NCBI GenBank assembly: GCA_013373325.1
Contig: JABXIA010000012.1
Coordinates: 1 to 64,000, forward strand
Origin: Paracoccaceae bacterium
GTDB taxonomy: Bacteria > Pseudomonadota > Alphaproteobacteria > Rhodobacterales > Rhodobacteraceae
DNA: 64,000 nt
Reading direction: 5' to 3'
Below, piece by piece: positions 45,687-55,442 of this stretch. Made by a program: the position numbers and the translations under genes. The first letter of the stretch is position 1; every line of letters begins with the position of its first letter. The notes below the pieces were generated by a model that was not told the DNA's origin, did no database searches, and was given only the letters and a program-made list of their open reading frames with translations.

Positions 45687-47120
45687 GTGCGCGGCCCCCG
45701 TCATACACAGCGACGCGGCCTCCTGGCCCTGGCTCTCGGGCTGGCGGTGTCCTTCGGTTTCCCGCCGGCCGCCCCCGCAACCGGGACACGGCCGGCCTTT
45801 CCGGGGGCCGTCGGTTTCGGGAAGACCGCCACCGGCTGGCGCGGCGGCGAGGTCGTGGCCGTCACGACGCTCAGCGACTCCGGGCCCGGCTCGCTTCGGA
45901 ACTGTGCGGAAAACGCCGGCAGGCCGCGGATCTGCGTTTTCCGCGTGGCCGGGACAATCACGCTCGACACGCCGGTCATGCCGGGTTCGAACCTCTACAT
46001 CGCCGGCCAGACCGCCCCCGGATCCGGCATCCAGCTGCGCAATGGCCGCTCCGGCCAGTCGCCGCTTGTCATCGTCAACACGCATGACCTGGTCGTGCGC
46101 TTCCTGAAGCTCCGGCCCGGTCCCAGCCTCCGGCCCTCCCCCGTCGTGGACGCGCTGTCGATCGAGAACGGAAGGCGGCTCTATTTCGGCAACCTGTCCC
46201 TGATGTTCGCAACGGATGAAAATTTCAGCCTGCATGTTTCAAGCGGCATCTCAGCCGACATCACACTGGAAAGAAGCATTGTCGCCTACGGGCTCGACAA
46301 CTCGACACATCCCAAAGGCAAACATTCCAAAGGGGCGCTGATCTGCTCAAAGGAAGGAACCGGAAATGAATGCGGGCGGGTGACGCTCTGGGGCAACCTC
46401 TTTGCCCATAACCGGGACAGGAACCCGGATGTGAACGGCACCGGGATCGGGCCGGTGGAAGTGGTCAATAACATTTTTTACAATCCGGTCAGCCAGTTCG
46501 GAGAACTGTACGATCACACCGGAAACCTGCGCTTCGTTTATGTGGGCAATGTCGCCCTGACCGGACCGAGTTCGGGCGCGCGCGCCGCCTGGGCGCTGGA
46601 GGCGTTCGAATTCAACAAGGACCACGGCATCACGGTCATTGCCCGCGACAACATCGCCGCACGGCGCATCGATTGCGCGCAGGGGCGGCCTTTTCCGGTT
46701 CTCAGCCCGCTGGCCTGGCTCACGCAGGCCGCCGACCCCGGGGCACCGGAATCGGTCAGCGCGATGCCGGCCCGGGATGTTCTCACCCGCATCCCGCGGC
46801 TGGCCGGAGACCGGATCGCAGGGCGCAGGGCGCCTGATCCGCTGGATGCACGGGTGCTCAGGAGCCTCGCCCGGTGCGAAGGCAGGGTCATCGATGCCGT
46901 CGAGGAGGCCGGAGGCTGGCCGGCCCTCAGCGGGCCGGTTCAGCGCGACAGCGACGGCGACGGAATGACCGACGCATGGGAACAGGAACGGGACGGGCTG
47001 GATCCGTGGACGGCAGACGACCCTTGGGCGCTCGACAGCCGGACCGGCCTTCCGGCAATAGAGGCCTATCTGGCGGAACTGGCGGGAGACCTGCCACCCG
47101 CAAACCGCCCCCCTCCATAG
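45687..47120 (+). CDS. Secreted pectate-lyase-like (right-handed beta-helix) protein
   Basis: GTG start; signal peptide; GGEVVAVTTLSDSGPGSLRNC; NLYIAGQTAPGSGIQLRNG; NTHDLVVRFLKLRPG; C-terminal DSDGDGMTDAWEQERDGLDP. Confidence 0.75.
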   Translation: MRGPRHTQRRGLLALALGLAVSFGFPPAAPATGTRPAFPGAVGFGKTATGWRGGEVVAVTTLSDSGPGSLRNCAENAGRPRICVFRVAGTITLDTPVMPGSNLYIAGQTAPGSGIQLRNGRSGQSPLVIVNTHDLVVRFLKLRPGPSLRPSPVVDALSIENGRRLYFGNLSLMFATDENFSLHVSSGISADITLERSIVAYGLDNSTHPKGKHSKGALICSKEGTGNECGRVTLWGNLFAHNRDRNPDVNGTGIGPVEVVNNIFYNPVSQFGELYDHTGNLRFVYVGNVALTGPSSGARAAWALEAFEFNKDHGITVIARDNIAARRIDCAQGRPFPVLSPLAWLTQAADPGAPESVSAMPARDVLTRIPRLAGDRIAGRRAPDPLDARVLRSLARCEGRVIDAVEEAGGWPALSGPVQRDSDGDGMTDAWEQERDGLDPWTADDPWALDSRTGLPAIEAYLAELAGDLPPANRPPP

Positions 47121-47771
47121 CGGTCTTTGTGCACCCGCCCTGGACCGCTGCGGCAGAGCACTTGCAGAAAGAAACGCCGCACAAAGCAACCCGGAACAGG
47201 CTGCCCTGGGTTTCAGGCAAAGCTTTTGAGGGGGGCTGTTTCCGGTACTGGAAGATGCGGCACGGGCCGGGGATCAAAGCCCGCCGCAGATCTGGCAAGC
47301 ACAGGCAGGGTCAAATCCACAATATAAACATAATACAGATTACGTATCACCTCTGCATGGCCGGGGCAGATTCACATCCGAAGTGCAAATTCTGTATCAA
47401 AACAGATGCTTGCATGGAGGCTATTGAATGGGGCACAGTTACCCTCACCTGAGCTTGAAAGACCGCCGCCGGCAGCGGGATGAAAACAGCCGCAGGCCGG
47501 CCCGGCGGAAAAGGCCGCTGCCCGGACTCTTTGCCGGAACCAGGTTCCGGCTGTTCTCTATGTGCCCTGCGGCCCCTTCCGCTCCGGCTGGCAGGGTGGC
47601 GGAGCACATGCGAGGCGCGCTGGCCTCATCACCGTCTCTGCAATGCTGTGCTGCGGCCTGCTGCCCGGACTTCATTATGAATTTTTCTTACGGCACAGCT
47701 CTTTGACTTGTCACTGAGAGGGTCATTCTCTACCACCGGGGTGCGACCAATCATTGATCGAGTATTTAATC
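47121..47771 (+). promoter_or_regulatory. Long AT-richer intergenic region upstream of manC-like gene
   Basis: Contains cacaatataaacataatacagattacgtatc and a second AT-rich stretch near 47670-47770; promoter-like but not resolved. Confidence 0.35.
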
Positions 47772-49205
47772 ATGTTGATTACCCCCGTCCTCCTGTGCGG
47801 AGGCTCCGGAACCCGCCTGTGGCCCTTGTCGCGCAAGAGCTACCCCAAGCAGTTTGTCCCGATCATGGGCGAAGAGACCTTATTTCAGGCCTCAGCGCGC
47901 CGCCTGTCCGGTGAAACCGGCCGTTTCCGCTTTGACGCCCCCATGGTTCTGACCAATTCCGATTTCCGTTTCATTGTCACCGAACAGCTGCAGGCCGCCG
48001 GCATCGACCCGGGCGCCATCCTGATTGAACCGGACGGGCGCAATACCGGGCCTGCGGTGCTGGCGGCCGCCCTGCGCGCCCAGTCCGCAGCGGAAGATGC
48101 GGTTCTCCTGGTGGCCCCGTCGGATCACGTGGTGCCGGACACCGCGGCGTTCCACGCGGCGGTTGCCCGCGGCCTTGAGGCGGTGGCCCAGGGCCAGCTG
48201 GTGACCTTCGGGATCACCCCCAGCCATGCGGAAACCGCCTATGGCTATCTCGAGCTTGCCGCCGCGCCGGACAGCGGCGGCGCGGCGGTGCCGCTCAAGC
48301 AGTTTGTGGAAAAGCCGGATGCGGCCCGCGCCGCCGACATGCTGGCGGCCGGCAATTTCAAGTGGAACGCAGGCATCTTCCTGTTCCGCGCCGCGGATAT
48401 CATCGCCGCCTTTGCAGCCCATGCGCCGGCATTGATGGCGCCGGTGCAGGCAGCGCTGGATGAGGCCAGGCCGGACCTCGGCTTCCTGCGCCTTGCACCA
48501 GAGCCCTGGGGCCGGGCCGAAGACATTTCCATCGACTATGCGGTGATGGAAAAGGCGGCAAACCTCTCGGTGGTGCCCTTTGATGCGGCCTGGTCCGACT
48601 TGGGCGGCTGGGATGCGGTCTGGCGTGAAAGCGGACCGGATGCGGACGGCGTTGTCACCAGCGGCGGCGCCACGGCAATCGGCTGCCGGGACACGCTCCT
48701 GCGCTCCGACAGCGAGCAGCTGGAGGTGGTCGGCATCGGGCTGGACGGCATCATGGCGGTGGCGATGAATGACGCGGTGCTGGTGGCCGACAAGTCCCGC
48801 GCCCAGGATGTGAAGAAGGCGGTTGCCGCGCTGAAGGAAAAGGGCGCGGTCCAGGCCACCCAGTTCCCCAAGGACCACCGCCCCTGGGGCTGGTTCGAAA
48901 GCCTGGCGGTGGGCGACCGGTTCCAGGTCAAGCGGATCCTGGTGCACCCCGGCGCGGCACTGAGCCTGCAAAGCCATTTCCACCGCTCCGAGCACTGGAT
49001 CGTTGTCGAGGGCACCGCCAAGGTGACGGTGGACGGCGAGGTGAAACTCGTGACCGAGAATGAAAGCGTCTATATCCCGCTTGGCGCCGTGCACCGGATG
49101 GAAAACCCCGGCAAGGTGCCGATGGTGCTGATCGAGGTGCAGACCGGCGCCTATGTCGGCGAGGATGACATCGTGCGCTACGAGGATGTTTATGCGCGGG
49201 GATAA
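47772..49205 (+). CDS. manC: Mannose-1-phosphate guanylyltransferase / mannose-6-phosphate isomerase
   Basis: LITPVLLCGGSGTRLWPLSRKSYPKQFVPIMGEETLFQ; C-terminal PWGWFESLAVGDRFQVKRILVHPGAALSLQSHFHRSEHWIVVEGTAKV; ORF may begin at 47754. Confidence 0.96.
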   Translation: MLITPVLLCGGSGTRLWPLSRKSYPKQFVPIMGEETLFQASARRLSGETGRFRFDAPMVLTNSDFRFIVTEQLQAAGIDPGAILIEPDGRNTGPAVLAAALRAQSAAEDAVLLVAPSDHVVPDTAAFHAAVARGLEAVAQGQLVTFGITPSHAETAYGYLELAAAPDSGGAAVPLKQFVEKPDAARAADMLAAGNFKWNAGIFLFRAADIIAAFAAHAPALMAPVQAALDEARPDLGFLRLAPEPWGRAEDISIDYAVMEKAANLSVVPFDAAWSDLGGWDAVWRESGPDADGVVTSGGATAIGCRDTLLRSDSEQLEVVGIGLDGIMAVAMNDAVLVADKSRAQDVKKAVAALKEKGAVQATQFPKDHRPWGWFESLAVGDRFQVKRILVHPGAALSLQSHFHRSEHWIVVEGTAKVTVDGEVKLVTENESVYIPLGAVHRMENPGKVPMVLIEVQTGAYVGEDDIVRYEDVYARG

Positions 49206-49265
49206 ACCCGTGCTGCAGACCTCCTTTGAAAATTTGCTCCGTTGCAGACCGCAAGGTATTTTTTG

Positions 49266-50450
49266 ATGAACTTGAGTGAGACGTTTCCGCAGGATTCGAT
49301 ATGCGCCGCAGCAGATTTTTCCAAGCTGCGGGTCGCCATCGTGCATTACTGGCTGGTCGGGATGCGAGGGGGCGAGAAAGTTGTAGAGAACCTGCTGGAT
49401 CTGTTTCCCAATGCAGTCATCATCACCCATGTGTACGACCCTGATCAGGTGAGCAGCAAAATCCGCAAGCAAGAGGTGCGGGAGACATTTATTTCCAAGC
49501 TCCCCGGCGCGCGGAAGCACTATCAGAAATACCTGCCCCTGATGCCTCTGGCGCTCGAACTCATCGACATGACCGAGTTCGACGTAATCATTTCAAGCGA
49601 AAGCGGACCCGCAAAGGGGATCATTCCCCGGCCCGATTCTGTGCATCTTTGCTATTGCCATTCCCCGATGCGCTATATCTGGGACCACTATCATATCTAC
49701 CGGGCGTCTGCCGGACGCCTGGCAAAGCTCATGATGCCTTTTGTGGCGCATAAAATGCGGATCTGGGATGTCAGCAGCGCTGCCCGGGTCGACCGTTTCG
49801 TGGCGAACTCCGGCTTTATCGCGCAGCGCATTGAAAAATACTACCGGCGGGAGGCAGACGTCATTTACCCCCCCGTCGAAGTGGCCGGGTTCAGCATATC
49901 CGAAGACGTCGGCCACCATTATCTGCTGGCTGGCGAAATGGTCTCCTACAAGCGGGCTGACTTGGCGGTGGATGCGTTCAATGCTTCGGGCCGGAACCTG
50001 GTTGTTGTCGGTGACGGGGAAATGCGGGCTGAACTGGAGCAGAAAGCCAGGAGCAACATCACCTTTCTGGGGCGGGTTCCCTTCAGCGAGCTGAAACGCC
50101 AGTTCGCAACCTGCAAGGCGCTGGTGTTTCCCGGCGAGGAAGACTTCGGGATCATTCCGGTCGAGGTTATGGCTTCGGGGCGGCCGGTCGTGGCATACGG
50201 CCGCGGCGGGGCTTTGGATACTGTCGTGCCCGGCGTGTCCGGCATCCATTTCCACGAACAAACCGCAGACGCGCTGAACACGGCGATAGACGCTCTTGAA
50301 GCGGATGCCGGTCTGCTGAACGCTCCGGAGAAGATACGGGCGCACGCTGCCCGTTTCGACCAGCAGGTTTTCAAGGCGCAAATTGCGGAACTGGTGGCGC
50401 GGGAATTGGGTTTGACCGTATCAGACACGTGCAGCGCATCGCAGCTTTAA
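49266..50450 (+). CDS. Family-4 (WbaZ-like) glycosyltransferase
   Basis: RVAIVHYWLVGMRGGEKVVENLLDLFPNA; CYCHSPMRYIWDHYH; FPGEEDFGIIPVEVMASGRPVVAYGRGGALDTV. Confidence 0.92.
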   Translation: MNLSETFPQDSICAAADFSKLRVAIVHYWLVGMRGGEKVVENLLDLFPNAVIITHVYDPDQVSSKIRKQEVRETFISKLPGARKHYQKYLPLMPLALELIDMTEFDVIISSESGPAKGIIPRPDSVHLCYCHSPMRYIWDHYHIYRASAGRLAKLMMPFVAHKMRIWDVSSAARVDRFVANSGFIAQRIEKYYRREADVIYPPVEVAGFSISEDVGHHYLLAGEMVSYKRADLAVDAFNASGRNLVVVGDGEMRAELEQKARSNITFLGRVPFSELKRQFATCKALVFPGEEDFGIIPVEVMASGRPVVAYGRGGALDTVVPGVSGIHFHEQTADALNTAIDALEADAGLLNAPEKIRAHAARFDQQVFKAQIAELVARELGLTVSDTCSASQL

Positions 50451-50455
50451 GGGTC

Positions 50456-51787
50456 ATGAACACAGGCAGCATAGCAAATTCCGGCAAGAGATTTGCCCTG
50501 AAAAGCCTGGCGGCCTTGGCCATAAAATGTGCGGCTGCCGGGCTCTCTTTCGTGATGTTCGTGGCCTTGTCGCGCGGCCTCGGCGACGACGGCTTCGGGC
50601 AATTCAGCTTTGCCTTTTCCCTGGCCACGATCCTGGCGGTTGCCGGCACCGCCGGACAGCGCAACCTGGTTTTGCGCTTCGCGTCTTTCTACTTGCACGA
50701 CCACGACGAAGCCAAAGCCCGGGCCGCCGTGCGTTTCAGCTATGGGATTGTTCTGCTGGGGTCCGCGGCGGCCGCGCTGGGGCTGGCGCTTGCGGCGGCA
50801 CTCCTGCCCGCTTTCGAACAGCAGCAGGGCCTGCTTTGGGCGGCCGCGCTCTTTACCATCGTCCTGGCCCTGGCCGAGTTTCAGCCCAACCCGCAACGGG
50901 CTGCTGGCTCTGTCTGGCGCGCGCTGCTGCCCAGGGACGTTATATTCCGCCTGGCCATCATTGCTGTGGCCGCGATGGCCGCATCGGGCATGGTCCCGGC
51001 ACCTGGCCCGGTCACCGTCTTGCTGCTGATGTCCGCTGTTCTGGGCGGGCTGGTTCTGGTTCAGTCCTTTCTGGTGCCGCTGACCAATCCAGTGCGGCTG
51101 ATGGCCGGAGAGGCCGACTTCAGCCAGATGCGCCAGTGGATTTCCGCATCCTGGGGGATGTGGGGGAATTCGGTTGTTGATGCGTCTGGCCGCAATATCG
51201 CGATTGTCATTGCCGGCAGCCTTCTGCCCGCCGCCGTCATCGGCACCATTTTCGCCGCCTTGCGCACCGCCATGGTACTGGAATTGTTCCTGATGGCGAT
51301 CAACATTGTCGCCGCCCCGATGCTGGCGGCGCAATTGGGAAAAAATGACTTTGGCGCCGCCCGCAGCACCTGCCGCCGCATCAGCCTGATGCTGGGGATG
51401 CCGACATTGGCCTGCTTTGCGTTTTTTGTTCTTTGGGGCGGCCAGGTGCTGGAACTGTTCGGGCCGGGATATGCCGCGGCGCATCCGGAGCTCATTGTGA
51501 TCAGCCTCGGCTATCTGGTCAGCGCATTGGCAGGCCCGACCGCACAGATCATGGAAATGTCCGGGCATGAGCGGATGCATTTCGTCATGCTGACTGTCAC
51601 AACGGGTCTTGCCCTTGCGGCCCTGCCTGCCGCCATTGCCTTATGGGGTTCGATGGGCGCAGCAATATGCATCAGCTGCAATCTGATCGCGCTGAACGCC
51701 GCGGCATATATCTATATCTTCAGAAAAACCGGAATCTCCCCGGGCCTTGTGAATCTGGCCTTGCTGACCAAGGAGCGACGGCAGTGA
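50456..51787 (+). CDS. Wzx-like oligosaccharide flippase (second copy)
   Basis: KSLAALAIKCAAAGLSFVMFVALSRGLGDDGFGQFSFAFSLATILAVAG; polytopic. Confidence 0.88.
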   Translation: MNTGSIANSGKRFALKSLAALAIKCAAAGLSFVMFVALSRGLGDDGFGQFSFAFSLATILAVAGTAGQRNLVLRFASFYLHDHDEAKARAAVRFSYGIVLLGSAAAALGLALAAALLPAFEQQQGLLWAAALFTIVLALAEFQPNPQRAAGSVWRALLPRDVIFRLAIIAVAAMAASGMVPAPGPVTVLLLMSAVLGGLVLVQSFLVPLTNPVRLMAGEADFSQMRQWISASWGMWGNSVVDASGRNIAIVIAGSLLPAAVIGTIFAALRTAMVLELFLMAINIVAAPMLAAQLGKNDFGAARSTCRRISLMLGMPTLACFAFFVLWGGQVLELFGPGYAAAHPELIVISLGYLVSALAGPTAQIMEMSGHERMHFVMLTVTTGLALAALPAAIALWGSMGAAICISCNLIALNAAAYIYIFRKTGISPGLVNLALLTKERRQ

Positions 51788-52617
51788 CCAAAGATACCCT
51801 CCCCGTCAATTTTCTCTATCTGGGCGGCGACAAATGCGGGTCGACCTGGATTTGGCACATATTGAACCAGCATCCCGATGTGGCGCTGGCGCATGCAAAA
51901 GAGATTTTCTATTTCGACCGCTTCTATGACAAAGGCGCGGATTGGTACCGCCGCCAGTTTCCCGTGCAGCCTCAGGCAAAGCGGACCGGCGAAATCTGCC
52001 ATGACTACCTGTATTCCGAGGCCGCACTGGAGCGCATTGCCCGCGACCTGCCGCAGGACAGCCGGTTCCTGGTGACGGTGCGCGCACCGGTTGAACGCAG
52101 CATTTCCCACTGGAAATACATGCTGAAAATCGGCCGGACGAACCTAGGCTTTGAATCCGCAATGCGGGACTATCCAGAGATCGTCGAAAATTCCCTGTTC
52201 GGGAAACATGTGCGCAACGCCGTGCAGCACCTGGGGGCCAGCCGGGTGTTTGTGCTTGATTTTGATCAGCTCAAGAATGACCCAAGAGAATTCGGGCGAT
52301 CTTTGTGCAACGCTCTGGATGTGCCTTTCATTGAGGGCCTCCCTTTTGAAGACCGTATTCTCGAAGCCCAGGCGGCGCGCAACCCGGCACTGGTTGCCTT
52401 GCTGCGCAACAGCGGCTGGATGGTCCGCCGTCTCGGGCTGCCGGGCCTGGTTTCCGCAGTGAAGAGCAGCCCGCTTGTGTCCAAGCTGCTCTACACGTCT
52501 GATCCGGCCAAGAGACCGGCTGAACCGGGGGCCGCAATACGGCAGGAGCTGGCGGAGGCATTTGCCCCGGATCAGGCCCTGCTGGCTGAATTCATGGAGA
52601 CCGGGGAAGCAGCATAA
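51784..52617 (+). CDS. Sulfotransferase (second copy)
   Basis: GTG start in GTGA overlap; NFLYLGGDKCGSTWIWHILNQHPDVALAHAKEIFYFD; VRAPVERSISHWKYMLKIG. Confidence 0.88.
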   Translation: MTKDTLPVNFLYLGGDKCGSTWIWHILNQHPDVALAHAKEIFYFDRFYDKGADWYRRQFPVQPQAKRTGEICHDYLYSEAALERIARDLPQDSRFLVTVRAPVERSISHWKYMLKIGRTNLGFESAMRDYPEIVENSLFGKHVRNAVQHLGASRVFVLDFDQLKNDPREFGRSLCNALDVPFIEGLPFEDRILEAQAARNPALVALLRNSGWMVRRLGLPGLVSAVKSSPLVSKLLYTSDPAKRPAEPGAAIRQELAEAFAPDQALLAEFMETGEAA

Positions 52618-52734
52618 CGGCTGAGTGTTTTGCAGCTGATGCCGCATGCAGCGGTGCAGAGCGCAGATAACCGGCCAGAGACCGCCCTCCCGATCCCGGG
52701 TCCGGCCGGGAAAACACAGAAGCATTTGGCGCCA

Positions 52735-54069
52735 ATGAACACAATGTCTCTCCACAAGACAACGGCCGTGACCGGCTGCCTGACCGCCGGCGGTATGCTT
52801 CTTGGACTTTCATCCCTGCCCGCGGCCCTGATCATTGCGTTCTGCGCCGTTTCCGCCGTGATCTCCATGGTCATGACGAAGAAGGTCACCGGGCCTGCAG
52901 CCTGGATCCTGGCCTTCCTCGCTTACTGCTGTGTGAGCGGGATTGTCTTCGGCGGTTTTGCATCTCTGAGGGAAACAAGCCTGATCAGCTGGATTGGCAA
53001 GGAAGGCCGGGTCTTTCTGTATTACTGGCCTGCCCTTTATATCCTGAGCGCCACAGCCCCGCCGGACCGGCAGATTGCCTATCTGATGCGCGGGCTGACA
53101 CTGCTGGTCTTGCTCAATGTTGCCGCAAAGGCGGCCGTGCATTTTTCAACCTTCGGCTCTCACCATGCGGCAGGCGCGTTTGCTGTCACCGTAACCCTGT
53201 ATCATTTTTACAAGTACAGCGCATCGCGGTCGGTGGCGGATCTCGTGTTTCTGGGGCTGTCTCTTGTTGCGCTTTTGGGCACCGATTCACGCACCTCTGT
53301 GCTGGCAGCCGCCTTGGCCATCGTGGCAGCGAACATCACTTCAGGAAAACTGCGCGCCGTTCTGGCGGTTCTGATACTCGCGCCAGCAGGTATTTTCCTG
53401 ATGGCGAGCCTCTTTCCTTATCAGTTCGAGCGCTTGACGGACGCAGCCAATGCCCGGACCTTCAATGCGATGCAGCGGAATTTCTCCTATGCCTATCATG
53501 CGGAAACACCGCTTGAAGTCGGCACTGCTTGGGAACTGGCAGAAAAGATCGATCTGTCGGGCAATGCAAATGTCGCCATCCGGGGGTATCTGTTCGGCCG
53601 CACGACCGGGGAATTCATGCGCTCTCCGGTTGCGGGTATCGGGTTTGGCCGTATCAACGACCTTGGCCGGACGTTTTCTGGCGTCCCGCATGTCTATTAT
53701 GTGGTTGCGGACGCAGCCTATGCTTCACCGACAGAGCAGACGGCGCATAATTCTTTCCTGCAGATTCTGGCGGAACTCGGGCTGCTTGGAAGCTTGTTCC
53801 TTGCCCTGGCGTACCGGCGGCTGTGGACCGGCCTGAGAACGGCGCCGGACAAGAGACGGATGTGGTCTCAGATTGGCATTTCCAGCCTGATATGCATCTT
53901 GTTCATGGCCTTGACGCAACATTCCTTCGGGGCGCCTATTTATGGTCTGTCGCTGTTCCTGCTTGCAGCACTTTCCTACAAGAAGTGCCGGGCGCCGCCC
54001 CGGGCACAGACAGTTCCGGAAACGGCTGCCGCAGAGATCAATCCGCAATCGCATTCACCGGTGCGGTGA
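52735..54069 (+). CDS. O-antigen polymerase/ligase-like (Wzy/WaaL) membrane protein (second copy)
   Basis: Polytopic; GTDSRTSVLAAALAIVAANI; SPTEQTAHNSFLQILAELGLLGSLFLALAYRR. Confidence 0.8.
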   Translation: MNTMSLHKTTAVTGCLTAGGMLLGLSSLPAALIIAFCAVSAVISMVMTKKVTGPAAWILAFLAYCCVSGIVFGGFASLRETSLISWIGKEGRVFLYYWPALYILSATAPPDRQIAYLMRGLTLLVLLNVAAKAAVHFSTFGSHHAAGAFAVTVTLYHFYKYSASRSVADLVFLGLSLVALLGTDSRTSVLAAALAIVAANITSGKLRAVLAVLILAPAGIFLMASLFPYQFERLTDAANARTFNAMQRNFSYAYHAETPLEVGTAWELAEKIDLSGNANVAIRGYLFGRTTGEFMRSPVAGIGFGRINDLGRTFSGVPHVYYVVADAAYASPTEQTAHNSFLQILAELGLLGSLFLALAYRRLWTGLRTAPDKRRMWSQIGISSLICILFMALTQHSFGAPIYGLSLFLLAALSYKKCRAPPRAQTVPETAAAEINPQSHSPVR

Positions 54070-55417
54070 TCAGCGACGGGGTGATCTGGTCGATGGTGCG
54101 GCCCCAGCGGGTCACCGGGTTTTCCGCCACGAACACGATGTCATCGGGGCGCAGCTCGAAGCGGGCCGCCAGCGGCAGATGCGCGGCGTTGCGCACATCC
54201 AGGTGCCAGGCGGTCACCGCACCGAATTCGCGGATATCCTGTGAGGCGCGCAGCACATAGACCTCTGATGCGTCGCCGGTCTCCTTGGCAATGCCGCCGC
54301 CGGTGTCGAACAGCGCATCCGCCAGCGTTGCCTTGCGCCCGAACGGCAGCGTGTAGCGGCCCTGGGTGCGGACCTCGCCGCTGAGATAGACGTAATCCCG
54401 CTCCACCGCGTCCAGCTCCACCGCCTGGGCGAAATTCTCGCGGCGCTCATTGAGGTCGGCGCGGCGCAGGGTCAGCGCGGCCGTCAGCTCGTCGATCGCA
54501 GCCTTGCGGCCTGCCAGCGTGGTCTGCTGCAGCTGGATCTGCTGGGCAAAATAGCGCTCGGCGCGGCCAAGGTCGTAATCGGTATCCACAAACACCGAGT
54601 CATCCGCCAGCAGGGTAAGGCGCTGCAGCGCGGACCGGGCATAGAGATCCTCCAGCGGGATCTGGTACATGGTGCCATCGCGGTAGATCCGCACCGAGCT
54701 GGTGTCGATATCCGCCACCGAGACCGATCCCGCCGCCGCCAGCGCCTCGCCCAGGGTGAGCGGCGTCAGGGTGATCGGGTAGACGCCGGGCGTGCCGACG
54801 GCACCGCCCACCGACACCCGGCGGGAATTGAACTCCGACACCTCCAGGCTGAAGGTCGGGTCGATCTGGCTTTCCACCAGCCGCTGGAACAGCAGCGCCT
54901 CGGCCTCATCCACGGTAAGGCCCTCAATGCGCACCCGCCCCACGTCCGGGATATTGATCGCGCCGTCGTCCTGCACGGTATAGCCGTTGCGGCTGTTCTG
55001 CGCCGCCAGCAGGCCCGAAAGTTCGGCAACCGTGCCCTGCGTCGAGGGGGTGGACAGCGTCACCACATCGCCGGTGCCGATGGTATAGGGGCCGGGGTCG
55101 ACGCTGGGCGGCGGGTCCAGCCGCAGGCCCTGGCGGCTGCCGTCCTGGGAGGACGGCGCATCAGGCAGCGCGCCCAGGCCGCGCGGGCTGGCGCCGGCGC
55201 CGGAGCCCGCAGAAATCCCGAAGACAGCCGGCAGGGTCTTCGGCTGATAGGCGGCGCGGTTGGCAACCAGCACCGTCTCCGGCGTCATTGCCACCACCCG
55301 GACCTTGCCGGCATCCGACACGCCGGCCGTGACGGCCGGGCTGCGGTAGATGGTTGAGCAGCCGGAGGCCAGCCCGGCCAGGGCCAGGGCGCTGAGGGCA
55401 AGGGAAATGCGGCGCAC
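54038..55417 (-). CDS. Wza-like polysaccharide export lipoprotein
   Basis: Lipobox LASGC; YTIGTGDVVTLSTPSTQG; YTVQDDGAINIPDVGRVRIEGLTVDEAEALL; VSVGGAVGTPGVYPITLTPLTLGEALAAAG; GTG start chosen. Confidence 0.92.
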   Translation of the reverse strand: MRRISLALSALALAGLASGCSTIYRSPAVTAGVSDAGKVRVVAMTPETVLVANRAAYQPKTLPAVFGISAGSGAGASPRGLGALPDAPSSQDGSRQGLRLDPPPSVDPGPYTIGTGDVVTLSTPSTQGTVAELSGLLAAQNSRNGYTVQDDGAINIPDVGRVRIEGLTVDEAEALLFQRLVESQIDPTFSLEVSEFNSRRVSVGGAVGTPGVYPITLTPLTLGEALAAAGSVSVADIDTSSVRIYRDGTMYQIPLEDLYARSALQRLTLLADDSVFVDTDYDLGRAERYFAQQIQLQQTTLAGRKAAIDELTAALTLRRADLNERRENFAQAVELDAVERDYVYLSGEVRTQGRYTLPFGRKATLADALFDTGGGIAKETGDASEVYVLRASQDIREFGAVTAWHLDVRNAAHLPLAARFELRPDDIVFVAENPVTRWGRTIDQITPSLITAPVNAIAD

Positions 55418-55442
55418 GATGCGTCCTCCAATCAACTTACAT

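Noticed and set aside
47892-49520. 542-aa minus-strand ORF
   Set aside because: Shadow of manC; no recognisable domain.
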